In this document: positions 11,501-23,100 of the stretch, in pieces
Numbering within the stretch: the first letter of the stretch is position 1
Layout: every line of letters begins with the position of its first letter
Origin: Paramarasmius palmivorus
Lineage: Eukaryota > Basidiomycota > Agaricomycetes > Agaricales > Marasmiaceae
DNA: 64,000 nucleotides
Assembly (NCBI GenBank): GCA_037176845.1
Contig: JAYKXP010000186.1
Coordinates: 18,154-82,153 of the forward strand
Direction of reading: 5' to 3'
Program-made: the position numbers and the translations under genes
Notes under the pieces: model-generated
Told to the model about the DNA's origin: nothing
Databases searched by the model: none
Seen by the model: only the letters and a program-made list of their open reading frames with translations

Positions 11501-14500
11501 GAACATAGAAAATAAGTCTGGGGGGACAGAAATCCATTCACATTTGACCCCAATACATGCACATTTAGTTGAATGCTTAAGTGTATATGCAATGTATGTT
11601 AACTTATAGCATAAAACTTGTCAGATACATATCTCAAGCTACAGTGATTGGATTCCTTTCAACCCTGGACATATTCTTGACTGATTTTTCATCCTGAATT
11701 CGATTTTGAGCTTCCCCAAGCCCCCAGATCACTCCCTGCAATACTACATCCATAGTACATGTTTTCTGTAATTGTGCAGGAATTGATTAGTCTGGCATAA
11801 GGATTCCTGCTGTAGGATTCATGGAGGCAATTGATATTCCTGTTCTATGCATAGTGAACTGTCTCTCATTCACTTTTGGTGATTTTAGGAGCAATCCCCA
11901 TGCTCCAGTACACAAAAACCCCTAAAAATGCGATTTTTTTAATAGCAACATATAAATGTGATCAAAAAATCTGATGTCAAAGTGACAAAGTGTAATTTGG
12001 GTGCCTGAATCCGATTTTGATACCCTCTTGGTGCTGGGATGCTTCCCTGAGGTGCTATTCATGAATTACTGGGTGTATTACATACATGTACAATACATTG
12101 GATTGAACAAGGTGTTACACATTCAGGAGTGCTTGGGCAGTTATGTAGTCGTCATCTGTACACCCTAGAGTGGGTTATGAACAAGTATTAGCCTATTCCA
12201 ATCATTCCCTGTAATACAGTATTACCAATGTCTAAAAAAAGCGAATTTGAGTGTAGTAAATCTGGAAAAATAGCTAGCCCTCCAGGATTGTAAACCCATC
12301 AAGGGGACATATATATCATCCCTCATTTACAATATCTAAGCCCCAGCTGCATTACATTCCATCCTGGAATTTTATTCCCCCAATTTCGGAGATTTTCAGT
12401 ATTTTTGATATTTAAGCACCATTCCCCCACTAATCTATGTACTATTTGGTATGCCCAGGCTTGTATTTGATGTATCTAGGTCCTCCAACTTACCCTATGT
12501 CAATATCTGGCCTGTAGCCCAAGATCCAATAGGCCATTTTCCTGAATTACCATATTTGGACCACTTTTTTTGCATTCCCCTGCTCTCCAATTGCAGGGGC
12601 ATACTTCTAGGACATATTGGAACACATTTTCTCAAAAATGCGATTTTTATAGTCCCCCAGCATGCCCCAATAGCCCCCCAATACATTGATTGTGGGTGGA
12701 AAAAAGTGAGGTAAGGGCACCTTCCATTTTGGGAAGCCAAAAGCGGAGCAGGGAGGCATCAGGGACCATGCCAGATGATGTCAGGAGGTGTGGGAATAAT
12801 TTTCCTGTGAAAAAAGCGCCCAAAAAAGCGCTCAAAAGCGCCCTATAATGGTTTCCCAGCCCCTGGGAAGGTCACCTTCCATTTTGGGAAGCAAAAAGCG
12901 GAGCAGGTGAGCATTCCATATGACCCCCAGATGGTGGGAATATTTTTCCTGTTAAAAAAGCGCTCAAAAAGCGCCCAAAAGCGCCCCAAAAGCGGCCAGT
13001 AATGGTTTCCCAGCCCCTGGGAAGACCACCTTCCATTTTGGGAAGCAAAAAGCGGAGCAGGGAACCATCCCAGATGTGGCCAGCAGTGTGGGAATAATTT
13101 TCCTGTGAAAAAAGCGCCAAAAAAGCGCCCAAAAGCGCCCTAGAACACCCTGTTAGGGTTACCTAGACCCTGGGAATCCCTCTCCTGCCATTTTTGGAAC
13201 CCCAAAAGCGGCCTGTTAGTTTCTTCCAGATCTCTTGCCTTTTTTAGACAAATTTCTAGACAAAACCTCGAAATTATCATTTAAGGTTTCACCAAACACT
13301 GGACCTAGTATTTATCCACCGCCTTTGTAAAGGATTTCTGGTTAACTTAACGACCGCCTTTACAAAATCCGTACAAGGTCGGCTGCTAGGTATGGTATCA
13401 CTATGGGAACGTGAGGCCCGGTGTTCTGCACCGAGTCGAACAGTTACTTTGGTCTCAAATATTCAGAATCGCTAAAGGGGAAGCAACTTCATACGAGGCC
13501 TTGCAGGTTTTCGTACATGCTGCCCTTCCTTTGCTTCCTTTGGCTTATCCAGAGCGTCATTTCTTTGCCCCCGGTATGAGTCTTTGGATTTTGTTTTTCA
13601 TCTGACACTAACTGCGTTCTCCTTATAGTGTGTGATCGAATTGCTGTTATGCCTGTGGCTTTGGAGTACAAGCAACCTTTTGGAGACGCGTCTATGCAAT
13701 CGCCGACCTCTCGTGGAGAACAGGAGCAACAGAAAGATGGGACGCCGCGTAGCGGATCAGAATTTGGTGATTCGTTTAACTAAAGCAATGGTTGGAACGT
13801 TTCGAAGTATTGACCTCCCTGACAGGGGTAAACCACGCTCGCGGTCCGTCTCGCGTTGATTTGGTATGTAGTTTGTCCATGGATTTCCCGGTGCATAGTA
13901 ACGCAAGATCATGTAGGCCGGATCTACGATCGATCCTCTTCATCCGGTGCCCAGGACCAATGGAACAACGCCTGAAAGTGAATTGATACAGCTGCCAACT
14001 GCTGCTGAGCCGCAGTCGTTGACTGGTATATCAGCTGTATCAGAGATCCAGTTGCGAGACGAAATACATCCAAACCACGCAGTCGTGTTAGGAAGACGAA
14101 GGACGCACGACAGATTTGACGATGGCGTCCTGTCTGCGACTTCTTTGCTTTATCCTGTGGTTCATGCGACGTCTTCGCTTCTGTTTGACGTCAGGCCTAT
14201 GCACAATACAACACTGCCGGATGCTATGTCCATTCCAACTGAGTGGAGAGATGTAAGTCGCTCACTAGGGTGATTAGTATTTTTGTTGCTGATAGCTATT
14301 GTGCTAGCGAGTCACCGGGGACGGATATTTGCTGGTGGCTCCCAGTAGGAGAACACGATCGTATTGGCCTTGCTTCTATGTTCGTCTTTAATCTCTTCGT
14401 CCTCTGACAAGGTTTCATGTCTTCACTTGTTTTATAGGATAGCGTCATAGCCGACATGGTTGCTTTCCTTCTGGACCGTTCAAATTCATACCAAAGTCGT

Positions 14501-16211
14501 CATAGTCATCCGGTGTTCTTTCACAGGCTGACCAGATCTACTGGCTCTTCTGGGATCGACAGCAAGCTTCTGGATGCGCTGTGTGGCGGTGAAACTTGTG
14601 GATTGAAGCATATTACCCCCGAGCAGTATTTACGCCTGGATCAGGAAGATCGATTACACGAGTTGGTTGGACTGTATCACGTTTTGGTTACCAATGAAGG
14701 CGATACGGGGCACGGGATTACGAAGAAAGAGCTGGGGTATATAGGCTCATATTCATCAACGCGCTCGGTGATAGGTCGGTCTCAAATTTAAAACGAGTTG
14801 TTGAGAGCTCGACGCTTAACATGGTTCTGTTTTAGATTATTCCCTTTCAATGCTTGGTTCTCTTTCCGCTCACGACTTCGCGAAGACGTCCTTTATGGAT
14901 TTCCTTGAGAAAGCCCATGCTACCGCCTTCGAGGGGAGGGTGATGTGCTTTCCGAGGATACCGCATCCTTTCTCTACTGATGTTTCGTTCTCTCTGTCAA
15001 CTAGTGCATTCTCTCGGGTATATTCGCTCGGCGACCCTGAGATAGATTCGCTGTTTGATTTGAGCGGCGAACTGGACTGGCATTTTGTTGCGTCGCCGAA
15101 TGCCTGTCATTTCTCGCCTGTTGCCTCAATGGGACTCAATACCGCGATTACCATAAAAGAAGGTGCCTTGCTCCTCTTTATCGGAATGTCTACCGATGAA
15201 GGAATAAGGCTGGTCGCACCTGGACGTTTTGTTCTTTCGTCGTCTCATCTTTTAGATGAAGAAGATGTTGCTGGTGTGCTTTTACTCGCAGGTGATAGGA
15301 TGTGAGTTGCTTGCATTTGACTTTAATATTCTTGTATTTATGCGATCTTTAGGATAATGCGGCCTGGTTCTCCTTATTGCGTGTTCACTCTAGAGCCAAC
15401 GATTCTCCGTGGAAGCAACTTCTACTGTGCGGCAACTATGGAACGGACATACTGGGGTGTTATTCGCCAGTTTCTTTCCAAGGCAGATATTGTGTTGAAA
15501 GACAACGTTATGTCGCTCCAGATGCTAGTTCGCATAGCGCACCTTTGGCACGACGTCATTGTGAAATCACCCGTTCAATATATGGGTGACTGCGCTACTA
15601 ATCGACAGTCATCGCGTCACATTCCAAACGTGCTGACACTAGATGGTTTGCTTCAGATTTTTTCTTTTCTCGCAATCCTAGAGTTCGGCACGGTTCTATG
15701 GCCAGGAAGATATTTAGTAGGCGGGAATTACTCGAAATTTGAAGCGGTTTACGGGCGAATACGAAGGCTTGGGTCCGACATATTGCATGCGATACATACC
15801 AACGTCGGGATTCGCGATAGACAAACCGGTCTTGATTTGTCGACGACTTCCCTGTGGTATTCTTTCTACGCCCAACAGTGCGTGACCTTCTTGATGGTTT
15901 GTCAAGGGCTGGAAGGACTAAGAGTACCATGGGAAGAGGTAAAGACCAACCTCCTTGGAGATTTACGGCGGGACCAGCTCATGTTGCACGTGGTAGAGTC
16001 TCTGTTGAAGGGAGAGACCTGTTCATTCGGCAACGCATTTTTATCGTTGTCTCTTGGGCAATGCACTTCTTTTAGATGGAGTTTTGCTCATGATTTCCTT
16101 TCACGATATAGTATTCGCGTCCATGTTTCTGCTACAGACCACCTCGACGGAAACGGCATGGGTTCGCCTCAAGATTCGTTTCCTGATTTACCTACTACTT
16201 CTAACTTATAG
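8536..16211 (+). CDS. JmjC-like protein, 12 exons, with a transposon in intron 4
   Basis: Exons 8536-8784, 8830-9099, 9153-9413, 9472-9744, 13390-13573, 13629-13766, 13826-13863, 13917-14252, 14308-14379, 14438-14774, 14836-15301 and 15353-16211 keep frame throughout and give about 1160 residues. The C-terminal third resembles the JmjC-like cupin of Agaricomycetes. The segment around 15080-15190 has the W...H and I-K-E-G-A strand pattern. LRPGSPYCVFT-type text at about 15355-15390 matches the 'RPGTPH.V.T' strand of that family. JmjC enzymes are Fe(II)/2-oxoglutarate oxygenases. Here the H-x-D/E position reads H-F-S, so metal binding may be lost. The first 700 residues match nothing I know. 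Intron 4 (9745-13389) is 3645 bases long because it contains a palindromic element, yet the reading frame is intact. Confidence 0.7.
9791..9797 (+). repeat. Target site duplication, left copy (CTAGGTA)
   Basis: The seven bases CTAGGTA directly precede the left inverted-repeat end. They contain the original intron acceptor TAG followed by GTA. The same seven bases follow the right end at 13386-13392. Confidence 0.8.
9798..13385. mobile_element. Non-autonomous palindromic (foldback) DNA transposon, 3588 bp
   Basis: The left arm (9798-11401) and right arm (11781-13385) are reverse complements around a 379 base spacer. The inner 1.45 kb of each arm is nearly identical, whereas the outermost 140 bases differ much more. 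Both ends read CA(C/G)CCG inward and are flanked by CTAGGTA. Near the ends are clustered GGGCGCTTTT-type repeats that may be transposase binding sites. No transposase frame exists: mirrored open frames on the two strands are only shadows of the repeats. The 7-8 base duplication and CA ends fit hAT or KDZ type mobilisation, but the family is not certain. Confidence 0.88.
13386..13392 (+). repeat. Target site duplication, right copy; working splice acceptor
   Basis: This CTAGGTA copy follows the right end of the palindromic element. Its TAG can serve as the 3' splice site, and the exon starting at 13390 (GTA TGG TAT...) continues the upstream frame. Confidence 0.75.
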
Positions 16212-17463
16212 TGATTCTGATCTCCGTCTCACGTAGATTCTGGTCAGAGCGCCGTTGGGTCGATACATGGATGTTAATAGTACACTAGCACGGAAATACA
16301 TTTATACCAGTACCTTTCAGCACTGTGAACCTCTACTCCAGCCTGAGCCATACCATTTCGGTTTAGGACTTTGTACTCATTAGTCAAGCTTGCCATGTCA
16401 CCTGATTTTCGGTCTCTTTTTCGGCTACTCCCATCGTCGTCGAGCTTTTGATATTTCAGCAGGAATGGCTTTGTTACCAGCACTGGGGATTTGGATATGG
16501 TTTTATTGCCAAAGTACGTTTGTCATTTGATGTCAGTCTGGGAACTGTACTGATCTTTTTCCCTTCATAAGTTGTTATGTTGGGATGCTCTGTCGTGCGC
16601 AAAGTCGACCTCTTAGCACGAGAACATCATTGCTCCGATTGTATTTCCCCCGATATGTCGTTCAAGAACACACCCTCTCTCCCAGAAACGTGTGCGACAA
16701 GTCAGAAGTCATTATCGCCAGCCTCTCATTCAGTCTTGCATGACCGTCTGTCGTGTTTTGAGTCGCTGCTAGGCTTCTACATTTACCCATTGGACAACAA
16801 TCCATTGTGCTCAGAGCCTGTGTCAGGCCTTTCCGATCCTGTGTTGAACACCGTTTTGTCGTGTTCTGAGCCGTTAGGCTTCTTCCGTCCCCATGTGAAT
16901 GTCGATTCACGCACTGAGCCGTTCTCGGGCTTCTTTCATACCATCTCGAGCAATGCCTTCTCTCCTGTGGAGAATTGGTTCAGCTTCTTCCATCTGGTTT
17001 CAAATGAGCTTTTGCTCGACTCTGTATCTCTATTCGGCTCCACGCGACTTTGCTCCCAGCATCCTATGAGGATCTTTGGTTCGATGACCATTGCGTCGAT
17101 ACACAGTCTCATTAATCGGTCTTGTATCTTCCTCTCCGCCCGTTCCTCTTGCAGTGGTTTTGATGCGTTCGAGGTATCGATGGCCGATTTGATCGAGGTC
17201 AAGCCGGTTTGCTTTCGGCTAAACATATCTAGGATCCATCCTTCGGATTGGTCAGTAAACGCATGCTCGTTGAGTACGATTTCGGCCTGCAGGTCATTAT
17301 TCTCTCCCGGCTTATCTTGTCTAGAGGACATTTCGGCCTTCCGACAGCTGGTCAGACCGTATGACGGTCGTCAGTATGTGGGCGAGCTTCTTCCGCTTGA
17401 ATCCAATCTGAGTATGAGAGCGTGGTTTCTCTCATCACCAAATAGAGCACCTGTACCTGTTAA
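16212..17463. other. Region without a supported gene; degenerate repeat at 16755-16935
   Basis: A long open frame runs through this stretch into the Helitron, but its Cys/Ser/Phe-rich translation looks like noise. The minus strand is more hydrophilic (a 131-codon frame at 17331-16936) and may hold a decayed gene. Four loose copies of GAGCCGTT-x-GGGCTTCTT occur near 16760, 16816, 16868 and 16917, a spacing of about 50 bases. Confidence 0.4.
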
Positions 17464-17465
17464 TC

Positions 17466-17476
17466 TAGTACCCCTC
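17466..17476 (+). repeat. Candidate 5' terminal motif of the Helitron
   Basis: TAGTACCCCTC begins just upstream of the Helitron coding region and matches the reverse complement of 24847-24857 at 10 of 11 positions. Such short matches can arise by chance, so this is a proposal. Confidence 0.4.
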
Positions 17477-17497
17477 CATATTCTTTTTAGCTTGGCT

Positions 17498-20128
17498 ATG
17501 GTACACTGGATGAACTCGGTGGTGCAGGTCACCATCGAGTTTAGGTCCAAATACTGTTCTTTAGCTGAGAGTCGTGCTTCAATGCGTAAGGTTGAATTCA
17601 GGGCTTTGCTTCGTTCCTTGATTCAGTCCTATCGATATAGGATCACTATCGGTTGCACCAAGGGAGTGAAATTTGTTACAGTCGCCCAATTCAAGTTAAA
17701 TAAGTTGATCAGAATAGATTATCTTTCGATACCGGCTATCTTATATCGCTGGGTTGTCATACATTTTCGGTTTATATATGTCATGTGCACAGTCCAAATA
17801 AAAAGCAGAAGGATCGTTTCTGAGATCAGTACAGTTTCACATAAACATAAGGCTTTGAATGATGAGCTGGGGGGAGGGCGTCCAAGATTGATTCCTTCGC
17901 GACTAGTGCAGGCGCATTTATCTGATCGTGATGCTCAAGTAAAGTCAACCAGTAAATTTAAATATCATTTTGTAGCTTATGTTCCTACTGATAATCTCTG
18001 TCAATGGGATATGTCAGGTAGGGTAGCCTTATCAATACCTATAATAGACCTTTTACAGTATACCAATGTCACTTGGTGTCGTGAAATTGCCAGGATGCAT
18101 TTTATGAACAATTACACAACATCTACTATTGAACAAGTCAAGCAGTATTTCACTAGTCATATATGTGAATGTCCTTCAGCTGTAACAGTATTACAAGCTG
18201 TTCCTGTTGCTTCCAAGCGGAAGCCTAAAACATCAAAGAAAGTGTTGCCTAGAAACCCACAGATAAACCTTCCTGTACAAACTGACTTTGTTGTTGAACA
18301 TGTCCCTTTCCCACCAGCGCCTCTGAATGACAGCACAGTGAATTTGATTCTGCAAAGTGCATGTGATAAGCTCGAAGTTCCAAATGTTCTTGAAGCAGGT
18401 TGTGCTGTATGTGGTGAGCTTGTGCCATGCTCAAAGCTGTCACCTCTTCGTAATGTTAGAAACCTACTCAAGATCTTAGATGTAACTGGTGTTACAAGAA
18501 AGGAGCGTAAAAGTGTGAATGATCCTATAGTAGAGCTTCCAGGTCCTGTTTGTGCTAGTAAATGTGATTATGTTTGTACCTCATGTCGTGCTTTATTAGT
18601 AAAGGGAAACATACCTAAGTTATCTTTAGCTAACCATTTATGGCTTGGAGATGTACCACCACAGCTTCAAAACCTATCATATATTGAAAAGTTACTTGTA
18701 TCCCGTGTGCGTCATACTGCGTGTTTTGTCCGGATTGCGACTGGTGGCAAGAAGATGAAGGCAAATGTTATGGCATTTGAAGCTCCCATTCCTAAAATGT
18801 ATGATATACTACCCCCTCCAAAAGACGATATAGACGAAATACTTGCAGTATTGTTTACTGGTCCAGCTCAACCTACTGTTGAAGACTTTCAACGTACACC
18901 TCTTCTGGTAAGACGTAATGCTGTTAAACAGGCTTTACAATGGCTCATTCTAAATCATCGAGATTACGCAGACATCAAGATATCTGATGTGAATCTTCAA
19001 CAGTATGATGAAAGTACACCACCATGTGCAGTTATGTGGAAAGAAGCACATAGTAATAAAACACTTGAGTCAGAAGCTCTTTTTGACAATGATGATGAAG
19101 ATGGTACTTCCCATGGTCAATGTCTCTTTACAGTTCATGGACTTACAGGACCTCAACTTGCTGAGCATACTAAAGACGAGATTGTAGGTTTAGCTACTGC
19201 CTACTTTACAAATGGTGGGAAAGTGCTAGGTATTGGTCGTAAAGAACATGGTGAAAGTATCTGGAAAAATCCTTCATTGTATCCTAAAATGTTTCCATGG
19301 CTATTTCCGTATGGCTTTGGAGGTCTTGGCATATCTGGCATTAGCGAAGCTGTTCACAAGAAGCATCTTTTAATGTATTATGATAAGCGTTTTCAAACCG
19401 ATGAAAATTTTCCAATAGTAGCTTTCAGTCATGAGCAAGTTAAGGCTGCTACACAAGCAGGTTGGCTTTTAGCTGATAAAAGTTCTTTTAATTTGGTTGC
19501 TGATCGAATTTTGAAACTTGATCAAGATGTTCTTCAATCTCTAGCTGATCGCATGTCTAATGGTGAAAAGGTCTCACCTCAGACTGATGCTGAAAGAGCT
19601 TGCTTTACTATGCTTTCTGATTTGGACCGTATAGCTGGAAAGGTGTCAGGGTCAACTACAACAAAAAAATACATGCGCAATGAAGTATGGTCTTTAATAG
19701 CCCACAAAGGAGCTCCTTCATGGTATATTACAATCTCGCCTGCTGATAACAAGCATCCACTATGCTTATACTTTGCAGGTACAAATTTAGAGTTTCCTAC
19801 AGTTTCTATGAAACGCTCAGAGCAGCTTCGGCTGGTTTGTAGCAATCCTGTGGCCTCTGCTCGGTTCTTTAATTTTTTGGTTACAATATTCATTAATGAT
19901 TTTTTGGGTTGTAATTCAGATCACAGAGGGCTCTATGGTGAACATGATGCACATTATGGTGTTGTTGAACAGCAAGGAAGGCTTACTCTCCACCTTCATC
20001 TTTTGTTATGGATAAAAGGTGCACTATCACCACAGAAGATTAGAGAGCGGTTATTGAATGGTGCAAAGGATTTTGAAAAAAAAATTAATAGAATATCTAG
20101 ACAGTGTTTTTGCAGGGCAATTTCTTGA
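17498..20128 (+). CDS. Helitron Rep/transposase, N-terminal part (frameshifted)
   Basis: This part holds the N-terminal Cys-rich module common in fungal Helitrons (CAVCGELVPC at about 18403, then CTSCRALL and PKLSLANHLWLGD). The Helitron-like N domain follows (WLFPYGFGGLG at about 19303, SWYITISPADN at about 19720). The HUH metal-binding motif of the Rep nuclease, HLHLLLW, starts at 19991. Two His in this motif hold the divalent ion used to nick DNA. The frame is open upstream to 16577; the Met at 17498 is the first inside the proposed element, but the true start may lie further in. The frame breaks in a run of nine A (20076-20084) and ends at 20128. The rest of the protein continues in the next frame. 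Confidence 0.75.
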   Translation: MVHWMNSVVQVTIEFRSKYCSLAESRASMRKVEFRALLRSLIQSYRYRITIGCTKGVKFVTVAQFKLNKLIRIDYLSIPAILYRWVVIHFRFIYVMCTVQIKSRRIVSEISTVSHKHKALNDELGGGRPRLIPSRLVQAHLSDRDAQVKSTSKFKYHFVAYVPTDNLCQWDMSGRVALSIPIIDLLQYTNVTWCREIARMHFMNNYTTSTIEQVKQYFTSHICECPSAVTVLQAVPVASKRKPKTSKKVLPRNPQINLPVQTDFVVEHVPFPPAPLNDSTVNLILQSACDKLEVPNVLEAGCAVCGELVPCSKLSPLRNVRNLLKILDVTGVTRKERKSVNDPIVELPGPVCASKCDYVCTSCRALLVKGNIPKLSLANHLWLGDVPPQLQNLSYIEKLLVSRVRHTACFVRIATGGKKMKANVMAFEAPIPKMYDILPPPKDDIDEILAVLFTGPAQPTVEDFQRTPLLVRRNAVKQALQWLILNHRDYADIKISDVNLQQYDESTPPCAVMWKEAHSNKTLESEALFDNDDEDGTSHGQCLFTVHGLTGPQLAEHTKDEIVGLATAYFTNGGKVLGIGRKEHGESIWKNPSLYPKMFPWLFPYGFGGLGISGISEAVHKKHLLMYYDKRFQTDENFPIVAFSHEQVKAATQAGWLLADKSSFNLVADRILKLDQDVLQSLADRMSNGEKVSPQTDAERACFTMLSDLDRIAGKVSGSTTTKKYMRNEVWSLIAHKGAPSWYITISPADNKHPLCLYFAGTNLEFPTVSMKRSEQLRLVCSNPVASARFFNFLVTIFINDFLGCNSDHRGLYGEHDAHYGVVEQQGRLTLHLHLLLWIKGALSPQKIRERLLNGAKDFEKKINRISRQCFCRAIS

Positions 20129-23100
20129 AAGTACTTTACGTGAAGTTGATGTTGCAGTAAAGGAGGCCAAAAGTAGTTCTTCATACTTGAACCCGACTAG
20201 TACTTTACCTGAGAGGCCTCCACATGTCTGTAATCTACACAGTGTGGACAGTCCCAATAAGACTTGTGGCTATTGTCTGAATTACATTGATTGGCAAGCA
20301 CAATATAAATTCACAGTAAATGATCTGCTTCTTAAGACTAACAGACACAAATGTGATCGAAATGTAAATAAAGATGGAACTCTTAAACCCAAACATCTTT
20401 ATAAAGGGTGTAAAGATAACAAGTGGGGAAAATGCCGGGGTAGATTTCCAAGATCCCTTTACCCTGCTACTTTTGTTGATCATACTACAGGTGCTGTGAC
20501 GATGCGTAAAGATGAAGCTTGGTTTAATACATTTTCATACCCACTCACATATTTTCTCCGAAGCAATACTGATGTGACCTTTCTTGGGTCAGGTACAGCA
20601 ATCAAGTCAGTAGTTCTTTATGTCACTGATTATATAACAAAAGCTTCTTTAAAAACACATGTTGTTTTTGATGCTGTTATTACTGTGTTTGCTAAGAATG
20701 GTGATATTATAAATGGGACTGACAGTAGTCAAGAAAAGGCTCGAAAATTACTAACAAAAATTGTCAATTTACTCAGTACAAAAATGGAATTTGGAGCTCC
20801 ACTTATATGTAGCTATCTATTAGGTTATCCTGATCATTATACTGACCATCACTTTCTGCCTTTCTATTGGCAGCAGTTTGTGGCTAAAATCCAGAATGAC
20901 TGTCGGCAAGATGGTCAAGATATCATCAAAGAGAATGTTGCACTAGTGAAACGAGGTAATCGTATAATTGGCTTGTCACCAGTGATGGACTATGAATTTA
21001 GACCTGATGAAACAGAAAAGATATCACTGTACAGCTGGATACGTATTGCACATCGCATTACATCAAAGAAAGCCCGTGCTTTAGGCAAAAAGGGTAATTC
21101 TACAAAGACAAGCTTTGCTTTGAGTTCAGATGACAGTGACACAGAGTGTGAAGGTCAATCAAAAGGTAATGTATCGTCAGTACTGCCAACAAATTGCTAT
21201 CGATTTCAAGTTGGCCATGAGCTGGTTGACACACATGTTGCACGCATCCAGAAGGATAGTGATCATATGGTAGTTAATTTTCTAGGTGCTTCTCTTCCTA
21301 GACGGGATCAAGGAGATTATGACTACTACTGTTGTGTAATGCTAACACTATTTAAACCATGGAGATCAGGTCTTGATTTGAAGCTTCCAAATGAATCCTG
21401 GTCTGAAGCGTTTGCTAGACACTCTTTTACTAATAGAGAACAGGAACTTATGAATAATTTCATGATACGATATGAGTGTCTTGATGCTCGTGATGATTAT
21501 CAGGCGATGATGGCAAAGAGTGATGCTATCCATAGCAGTTGGGACCCTATTTTGGACAATATTACTGATGATGAGGATGATGTCCTTCTATATGATCCAT
21601 CAACCTTATATGATATGGTTGATCCAGCTCCATTAAGAGATAATGATAATAACTATGATTTTGAAAGCCATAAATCAGCTAATGATTTTACACCACACTA
21701 CAAACAGCGATTAATCCAAAAGAATGAAATTAGAACTATCTTAAATAACTGTGAATGGTCTGTCCCTCAATCTTCACTTATGCATATTTCTCGTGACGAT
21801 GAAACATTTTTTGTGCCTACATTGTCTCGTGATCACTGGAAGACTGCTTTAATGTCAAAGCGCAAAGAAGTATTAGAGTCACGTCTCAGTAAAGTCCCAG
21901 CTTCAGTTAGAGCTCAGTTTATTAATAGTCGAAAAACAAGGGGTGCAATTCAACATCAGAATGTCGATGTTGCAATTATCGATAGATCATATCTTGACCG
22001 CGGTTTTCAAGCAGCTCGGAACCAAGATCACTTAGATAGCACTATACAAAAATTCATGTTGAACGATGAACAGGAAAGAGCATTTCGAATTATAGCAAAT
22101 CATGCTAGTTCATTGTATCCAGATCAGCTGAAAATGTATATAGGAGGAATGGGTGGAACTGGTAAATCTACTGTACTAAAAGCACTTATTTGTTTCTTTG
22201 CGCTACGCAATGAGAGTTACAAGTTACTTGTTGTTGCTCCAACAGGAAGTGCGGCAGCATTGCTTGGAGGCTCAACCTATCATTCAGCATTTGGCATAAA
22301 CGACTTCAATGATACCAATGACAACTTGCCTTCTGTTCGAGAGCGCTTAATTGGCGTTCGTTACATATTTTTTGATGAAGTATCTATGTTATCAGCCTGG
22401 GAGATGTATCGCATTAGTCGACAGCTATGCATGTGTATGCTGAAAGAGGATACTGAATTTGGTGGCTTAAATATGATATTTGCTGGAGACTTTGCTCAAC
22501 TTCCACCACCAATGGGAGGTGAAAGTGTCTCTTTATATGGACGTAATATAGGAGCTCTACGAAATACTTCACGCCAACAGGAAGAAGCCATTGGAAAATC
22601 ACTTTGGCATCATGTTACTACCGTTGTAATCCTTCGCCGTAATATGCGACAAAAAACTCAGTCAATAGAAGATGCACAGTTTCGCACTGCATTAGAAAAT
22701 ATGAGATACCGTAACTGTACTTCAGCTGATATTGATTTTCTGAATTCACTTGTCTCTTCATCCAGACAAGGTGGAACATCCATATGTGATACAAGGTTCC
22801 GTAACGTAGCTATCATTACAGCATTTAACTCACAAAAGGATGAGATCAACAAAATAGGATGTGAAAGGTATGCTGAAGAAAATGGAGAGCAACTTCATCA
22901 TTTTTATAGTGAAGATATCATAAAGCCCTCAGATAGAAAGCAGAAGCCAAAAGACAGTAGCAATAAGATGATTTACCTTAAAGAAATGACACCTGAATGG
23001 CAAGAATACTTATGGACTCTAGATCCAAGTGCATCTGATACGCTTGTAGCACCAAAGTTGTCACTCTGTAAAGGCATGCCTGTTATCATCAGAAAGAACA

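Noticed and set aside
10062..13132. Mirrored open frames (plus at 10062-10687, minus at 12495-13132) with identical products
   Set aside because: They are the two arms of one palindromic element read on opposite strands. The translations only reflect GCGCTTTT-type repeats and no protein family is seen.
16577..17463. The 5' extension of the Helitron frame as part of the transposase
   Set aside because: It lies outside the proposed element end, has a different base composition and encodes Cys/Ser/Phe-rich text unlike any Helitron module.
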